Shown here in pieces: positions 14,312-17,685 of a stretch of 17,685 nt of DNA. Location: the NCBI GenBank assembly GCA_947458985.1, contig CANHBA010000027.1:1-17685 (forward strand), written 5' to 3'. Origin of the DNA: Flavobacteriales bacterium (lineage in GTDB: Bacteria; Bacteroidota; Bacteroidia; Flavobacteriales_D; Crocinitomicaceae). Position numbers and translations under genes: made by a program. Every line of letters begins with the position of its first letter. The stretch's first letter is position 1. The notes below the pieces were generated by a model, which saw nothing but the letters and a program-made list of their open reading frames with translations, was not told the origin of the DNA and did no database searches.

Positions 14312-15498
14312 TCTTCCGTATTTTTCGCAAAGAACTCCTCGACACCCTCCGCGACCGCCGCACGCTCATGACCATGCTTGTGATTCCACTTTTGGCCTTC
14401 CCCATTATCATAAACGTTTTTGTCGAAATTTCAAAATCCTTTGAAGAGAGCGCTGATGCCAAAATGATGAAGGTTGGAATTGTTGGTGACCACAACAAAA
14501 ACTACATCAAGCAACTTGAAAAAATCCCCGCTGCAGTTGGACCTAAAAAGATTGTTGTTTTCAAAGACAGCCTCACGCTCAGAAAAGCAATTGAAGCAGA
14601 CCAAATTGAATTGGGCCTGATCATTCCTGCCAATGAAAATAACTTACGCGAGAACCAACAAACAATTACCATCAATTGGCTACTCGATGCATCTGAGGTG
14701 GGGCGTCCAGAACGTGCAGCCCTCTACGGATCAAGTCTTCAAGCCAATGCCGATGCACAACGACTTCAAACTTTAGGTTTGCGAGCAGAACAAATCAAAC
14801 CCTTAGCCAACAACACTATCAATTGTGCGAGCGACAAAAAAATGCTTGGGCAACTGGCTGGCGGTATTCTTCCTTATATGTTTATTGCATTCGGATTTAT
14901 TGGTTGCATGTACCCAGCCATCGACCTCTTTACAGGCGAAAAAGAACGCGGCACACTAGAAACCTTACTTACCGTCCCTGTTGCTCGCTGGAAAATACTC
15001 ATTGGCAAAATGCTAGTCGTGGTGAGCTCAGGAATGCTTGCAGCAAGCTGTTCGCTAATTGGACTATTTATTTCTATTGAATTTTTAGACCTTTCTGAGA
15101 ATCAAGAAATTTTGAAGGTCATTCACGGGATTTTAACACCGTATTTTATTGGCTCTTTACTTGCACTCCTATTACCGCTCGTTATTTTCTTTGCGGGCGT
15201 CATGATTCCGATTGCTATTTACGCCAAGAGTTTCAAGGAAGCGCAGAGTATCATTACACCACTCAACATTGTGATGGTATTGCCTGCCATGGTTGGATTT
15301 TTCCCAGGAATAGAACTCAACCTTAACACTGCTTTTATACCTGTGGTAAATGTGGTTTTAGCTACGAAAGAACTCGTTGCTGGAACACTCTCTTGGCTTT
15401 ATTTTGCCGGGGTTTTTAGCGTGATGTGTTTACTCGCCACCCTTGCCATTGTTCTTTCCTATAGGCAATTTGGAAAAGAGTCAAATATCTTAAGCTAA
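14308..15498 (+). CDS. ABC-2 type exporter permease, NatB-like
   Basis: The 396-residue membrane partner of the preceding ATPase. The topology is typical of NatB-type ABC-2 permeases: a cytoplasmic N-terminus (MIFRIFRKELLDTLRDRR), helix 1 at about 21-40, a large external domain to about 183, then helices near 184-206, 229-257, 276-306, 312-331 and 362-384. The family motif GEKERGTLETLLTVP lies at 210-224, in the cytoplasmic loop that contacts the ATPase. It overlaps the ATPase gene by 4 bp (ATGA) and converges on uup with a 9-bp overlap. In Bacillus the NatAB pair exports Na+; whether this one does is not visible in the sequence. The ABC-2 permease assignment is strong. Confidence 0.9.
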   Translation: MIFRIFRKELLDTLRDRRTLMTMLVIPLLAFPIIINVFVEISKSFEESADAKMMKVGIVGDHNKNYIKQLEKIPAAVGPKKIVVFKDSLTLRKAIEADQIELGLIIPANENNLRENQQTITINWLLDASEVGRPERAALYGSSLQANADAQRLQTLGLRAEQIKPLANNTINCASDKKMLGQLAGGILPYMFIAFGFIGCMYPAIDLFTGEKERGTLETLLTVPVARWKILIGKMLVVVSSGMLAASCSLIGLFISIEFLDLSENQEILKVIHGILTPYFIGSLLALLLPLVIFFAGVMIPIAIYAKSFKEAQSIITPLNIVMVLPAMVGFFPGIELNLNTAFIPVVNVVLATKELVAGTLSWLYFAGVFSVMCLLATLAIVLSYRQFGKESNILS

Positions 15499-17355
15499 TT
15501 CAGAAAGCTCGAGCCAGCGCAAAGTGAATTCATCAATCTGATTAACAACCACACCTAACCTCGCTCCTTTCTCCATCAGCTGCTCGTTACTCAGGTTGCC
15601 ACTAGACAACTCTGAACTCAATTGTTCTTTTTCAGTCTCTAACTGCGGTAGCATTTTTTCGATTTGCTCGAATTCTTGCTTTTCTTTGTAACTCAATTTA
15701 CGCTTTTTTTCGGGCTCTACAATTGTTACGGGGGCTTCGATAACAGGTTGTTTGCTTGCATTTTTTGAGTCTCGCTGTTCCTGCGCAAGCGCTGTTCTGT
15801 AGCTATGGTAGTTTCCTGTGATGTCTTTGATACGGCCCTCTCCTTGGAATACAAAAAGATGATCGACCATTTTGTCCATGAAGTAGCGGTCGTGAGATAC
15901 CACAATTAAGCTACCCTGAAACAAGCGCAAATGCTCTTCCAAAACCGACATTGCAAAGATGTCGAGGTCATTGGTAGGCTCATCGAGGATCAAAAAATTC
16001 GGATTAAGCATCAGTACCCGCAGCAACTTTAAACGGCGTCTTTCACCACCGCTGAGTTTGTGCACAAAATGATAATGCATGTCTCGTGGAAACAAAAAGC
16101 GCTCGAGGAGCTGAGCCGCTGACAACTGCCGTCCTTTTTCTAATGGAATAAATTCGGCCACTTCCCTAACGACATCAATCACCTTCATATTCGGATCTAC
16201 CTCAATTAAATCTTGAGAATAATAACCAAAAACGATGGTGTCTCCAATGACAATTTTACCGCTATCAGGCGCTGCCTCTGCGGTCAGCATTTTTAGGAAG
16301 GTAGTTTTTCCAGCACCGTTGTTGCCCACAATACCAAGGCGTTCTTGACGCTGAAAATGATAACTGAAATCATCTAGCATAACGCGGTTTCCAAAAGCTT
16401 TCGAAACTTTATGGAACTCGACGATTTTTGTCCCGAGACGCTCCATTTTAATGGGCAGCTCTAGCTCATCTTCGTCTAGGCGCTGATTGGCCACCTTCTT
16501 CAAATCTGAGAAAGCATCTACGCGTGCCTTTTGTTTGGTGCCGCGTGCCTTGGGTTGGCGGCGTATCCAATCGAGTTCTTTGCGAAAAGTGTTCTTAGCC
16601 TTTTCGATGGTAGACTGTAGTTGATCTTCGCGCTCTGCCTTCTTTTCGAGGTAATAAGAGAAATTCCCTTTGTATCGATAAACAGTTTGGTCGGCGAGCT
16701 CTAAAATTGTGTCGCAAACCACCTCTAGGAAATAGCGGTCGTGGGTCACCATGAGGAGCGTGAGTTGAGAAGCAGATAGGTATTGCTCTAACCATTCGAT
16801 CATGTCGAGGTCGAGGTGGTTGGTGGGTTCATCTAGGATCAAAAATTCTGCTTCAGAGAGCAGTACTTTGGCCAACGCCACACGTTTTTTCTGACCACCC
16901 GATAACTGACCTACCTTTTGGGTAATGCCACTGAGTTTGAGAACAGATAATACTTGCTGCACTTTTACTTCTAAATCCCAGGCTTGGTGTTCTGTGAGCT
17001 CTTGGTATAAGTCGCCAAGTTTGGCTTCGTCGTTTGCTGCAAGTGCATCTGTATATGCTTTAATGAGCTTGATTTCGGGAAGGTCGTGATCGAGCACGGC
17101 ATCGAGCACACTGAGCTCTGGATTGAGGTCTTCAGTTTGCTCCATGAAGGCAATGCGCAATTCTTTGCGAAAGGTAACCGTTCCGCTATCTGGCGGTTCA
17201 AGACCGAGCAAGCAGCGCAAAAGCGTAGATTTACCAGCGCCATTTTTGGCTACTATGGCTACTTTTTGACCTTGTTCAATACCAAATGTAAGGTCGGAAA
17301 ATAAGAGGCGCTCACCATAAGATTTGGTGAGTTGCTCAACAGAAAGAAAATTCAT
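15490..17355 (-). CDS. uup: ABC-F ATPase, Uup type
   Basis: A 621-residue soluble ABC-F protein with two ATPase domains and no membrane segment. ABC-F proteins bind the ribosomal E site and ease stalled translation. Domain 1 has Walker A AKNGAGKS at 36-43, LSGGQ at 151-155, Walker B FLILDEP at 171-177 and His205. The charged linker (about 220-305, with WIRRQPKARGTKQKAR) is the P-site tRNA interaction motif. Domain 2 has GNNGAGKT at 344-351, LSGGE at 434-438, FLILDEP at 454-460 and His488. A C-terminal coiled coil from about 550 to 621 is the feature that distinguishes Uup, which also binds DNA. It starts 2 nt after the DUF4293 stop. Antibiotic-protection ABC-F proteins share the fold, but the coiled coil favours Uup. 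Confidence 0.9.
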   Translation of the reverse strand: MNFLSVEQLTKSYGERLLFSDLTFGIEQGQKVAIVAKNGAGKSTLLRCLLGLEPPDSGTVTFRKELRIAFMEQTEDLNPELSVLDAVLDHDLPEIKLIKAYTDALAANDEAKLGDLYQELTEHQAWDLEVKVQQVLSVLKLSGITQKVGQLSGGQKKRVALAKVLLSEAEFLILDEPTNHLDLDMIEWLEQYLSASQLTLLMVTHDRYFLEVVCDTILELADQTVYRYKGNFSYYLEKKAEREDQLQSTIEKAKNTFRKELDWIRRQPKARGTKQKARVDAFSDLKKVANQRLDEDELELPIKMERLGTKIVEFHKVSKAFGNRVMLDDFSYHFQRQERLGIVGNNGAGKTTFLKMLTAEAAPDSGKIVIGDTIVFGYYSQDLIEVDPNMKVIDVVREVAEFIPLEKGRQLSAAQLLERFLFPRDMHYHFVHKLSGGERRRLKLLRVLMLNPNFLILDEPTNDLDIFAMSVLEEHLRLFQGSLIVVSHDRYFMDKMVDHLFVFQGEGRIKDITGNYHSYRTALAQEQRDSKNASKQPVIEAPVTIVEPEKKRKLSYKEKQEFEQIEKMLPQLETEKEQLSSELSSGNLSNEQLMEKGARLGVVVNQIDEFTLRWLELSELA

Positions 17356-17357
17356 AA

Positions 17358-17685
17358 TTAACGGAGGCGATCTAGAGATTCAAGAATTTCTTTGTCTTTT
17401 TTGACGCCTTTAAAAGCAAAGTATGAAAATGGAAGGCCCACTACACAAATATAATAGCCAATACCCAACTGAATTGAAACCGCAGCAGGAGCAAAAAACC
17501 CAATGCTTCCGAGTACTAAAATACTCACTAGGCCTATTAAATAAATGAAGAAAACCAAGCGTGCTAATCTGAATTGCTTCTTGAGGTTCTTGTAATTCAT
17601 CATGGCAAAGTATGTGAAAAGGACAAAAAGAATAACGAAGTAAAAAAGTAGCGACCCCTGGATGTTTTCAGCTTTCCCTAATGGC
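17358..17685 (-). CDS. DUF4293 membrane protein, 5' end outside window
   Basis: A small integral membrane protein. The frame has ATG codons at 17603 and 17600, but it stays open without a stop to the window edge, and the extra codons translate to ENIQGSLLFYFVILFVLFTY, another hydrophobic helix. I therefore read it as the last 109 residues of a gene that begins outside. Visible helices are that one, one from RLARLVFFIYLIGLVSILVL and one around IGYYICVVGLPFSYFAF. The ending VKKDKEILESLDRLR resembles the C-terminus of DUF4293 proteins (about 140 residues, Bacteroidota, function unknown), and the MNYKNLKKQFRLARL loop fits too. It is 2 nt upstream of uup and probably cotranscribed. The family call is from memory of its ending, moderately sure. 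Confidence 0.7.
   Translation of the reverse strand, partial: PLGKAENIQGSLLFYFVILFVLFTYFAMMNYKNLKKQFRLARLVFFIYLIGLVSILVLGSIGFFAPAAVSIQLGIGYYICVVGLPFSYFAFKGVKKDKEILESLDRLR

Noticed and set aside
17224..17250. First Walker A of Uup reads AKNGAGKS, with Ala in place of the first Gly
   Set aside because: The lysine, the later glycines and all other ATPase motifs are intact, and I recall similar AKNG forms in Bacteroidota Uup proteins; not evidence of a dead site.
1..17685. Mobile elements, CRISPR arrays, toxin-antitoxin or defence genes
   Set aside because: No transposase, integrase, repeat-spacer array or defence domain could be recognised on either strand.

Overview
The window looks like chromosomal DNA from a Bacteroidota bacterium, most likely of the Flavobacteriales or a close relative. 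Evidence: most gene starts lack a Shine-Dalgarno sequence; most transcription units are preceded by the Bacteroidota sigma-factor -7 motif TAnnTTTG; the cytochrome c haem lyase is a single ResB-CcsA fusion; and DUF3467 and DUF4293 proteins, both typical of this phylum, are present. By eye there is no insertion sequence, integrase, CRISPR array, phage gene or clear break in composition, so this reads as ordinary core genome.

Layout. 1-1586 (minus): a stable-RNA/translation operon with its own promoter, tRNA-Thr(UGU), tRNA-Tyr(GUA), tRNA-Gly(UCC), tRNA-Thr(GGU) and then tuf (EF-Tu, C-terminus cut by the window edge). 1674-2798 (plus): a GT4-type glycosyltransferase. 2766-5337 (minus): an operon of saccharopine dehydrogenase, a DUF3467 protein and a GT2 glycosyltransferase. 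5367-6311 (minus): a secreted esterase. 6387-10252 (plus): the CcsBA haem lyase fused by an ATGA overlap to an RluA-type pseudouridine synthase. 10249-10839 (minus): a monotopic phosphoglycosyl transferase. 10873-11190 (plus): an unrecognised 105-residue protein with a TTG start. 11288-15498 (plus): dnaN, rlmN and a two-gene NatAB-type ABC exporter. 15490-17685 (minus): a DUF4293 membrane protein, open at the window edge, followed by an Uup-type ABC-F ATPase.

The genes are mostly housekeeping: translation (tuf, tRNAs, rlmN, uup, the pseudouridine synthase), replication (dnaN), cytochrome c maturation (ccsBA), amino-acid metabolism (saccharopine dehydrogenase) and envelope glycan assembly (GT4, GT2, phosphoglycosyl transferase). 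The gene order is very compact: three convergent pairs overlap at their stop codons, two same-strand pairs share ATGA, and one pair abuts stop to start with no gap. No stretch above 300 bases is without a gene.

I did not find a convincing undescribed system. The items most worth a second look are regulatory: the tRNA-tuf leader with a boxA-like element and hairpins, very short or possibly absent 5' leaders, an overlapping divergent promoter pair, and a signal-peptide-like helix in the middle of CcsBA.
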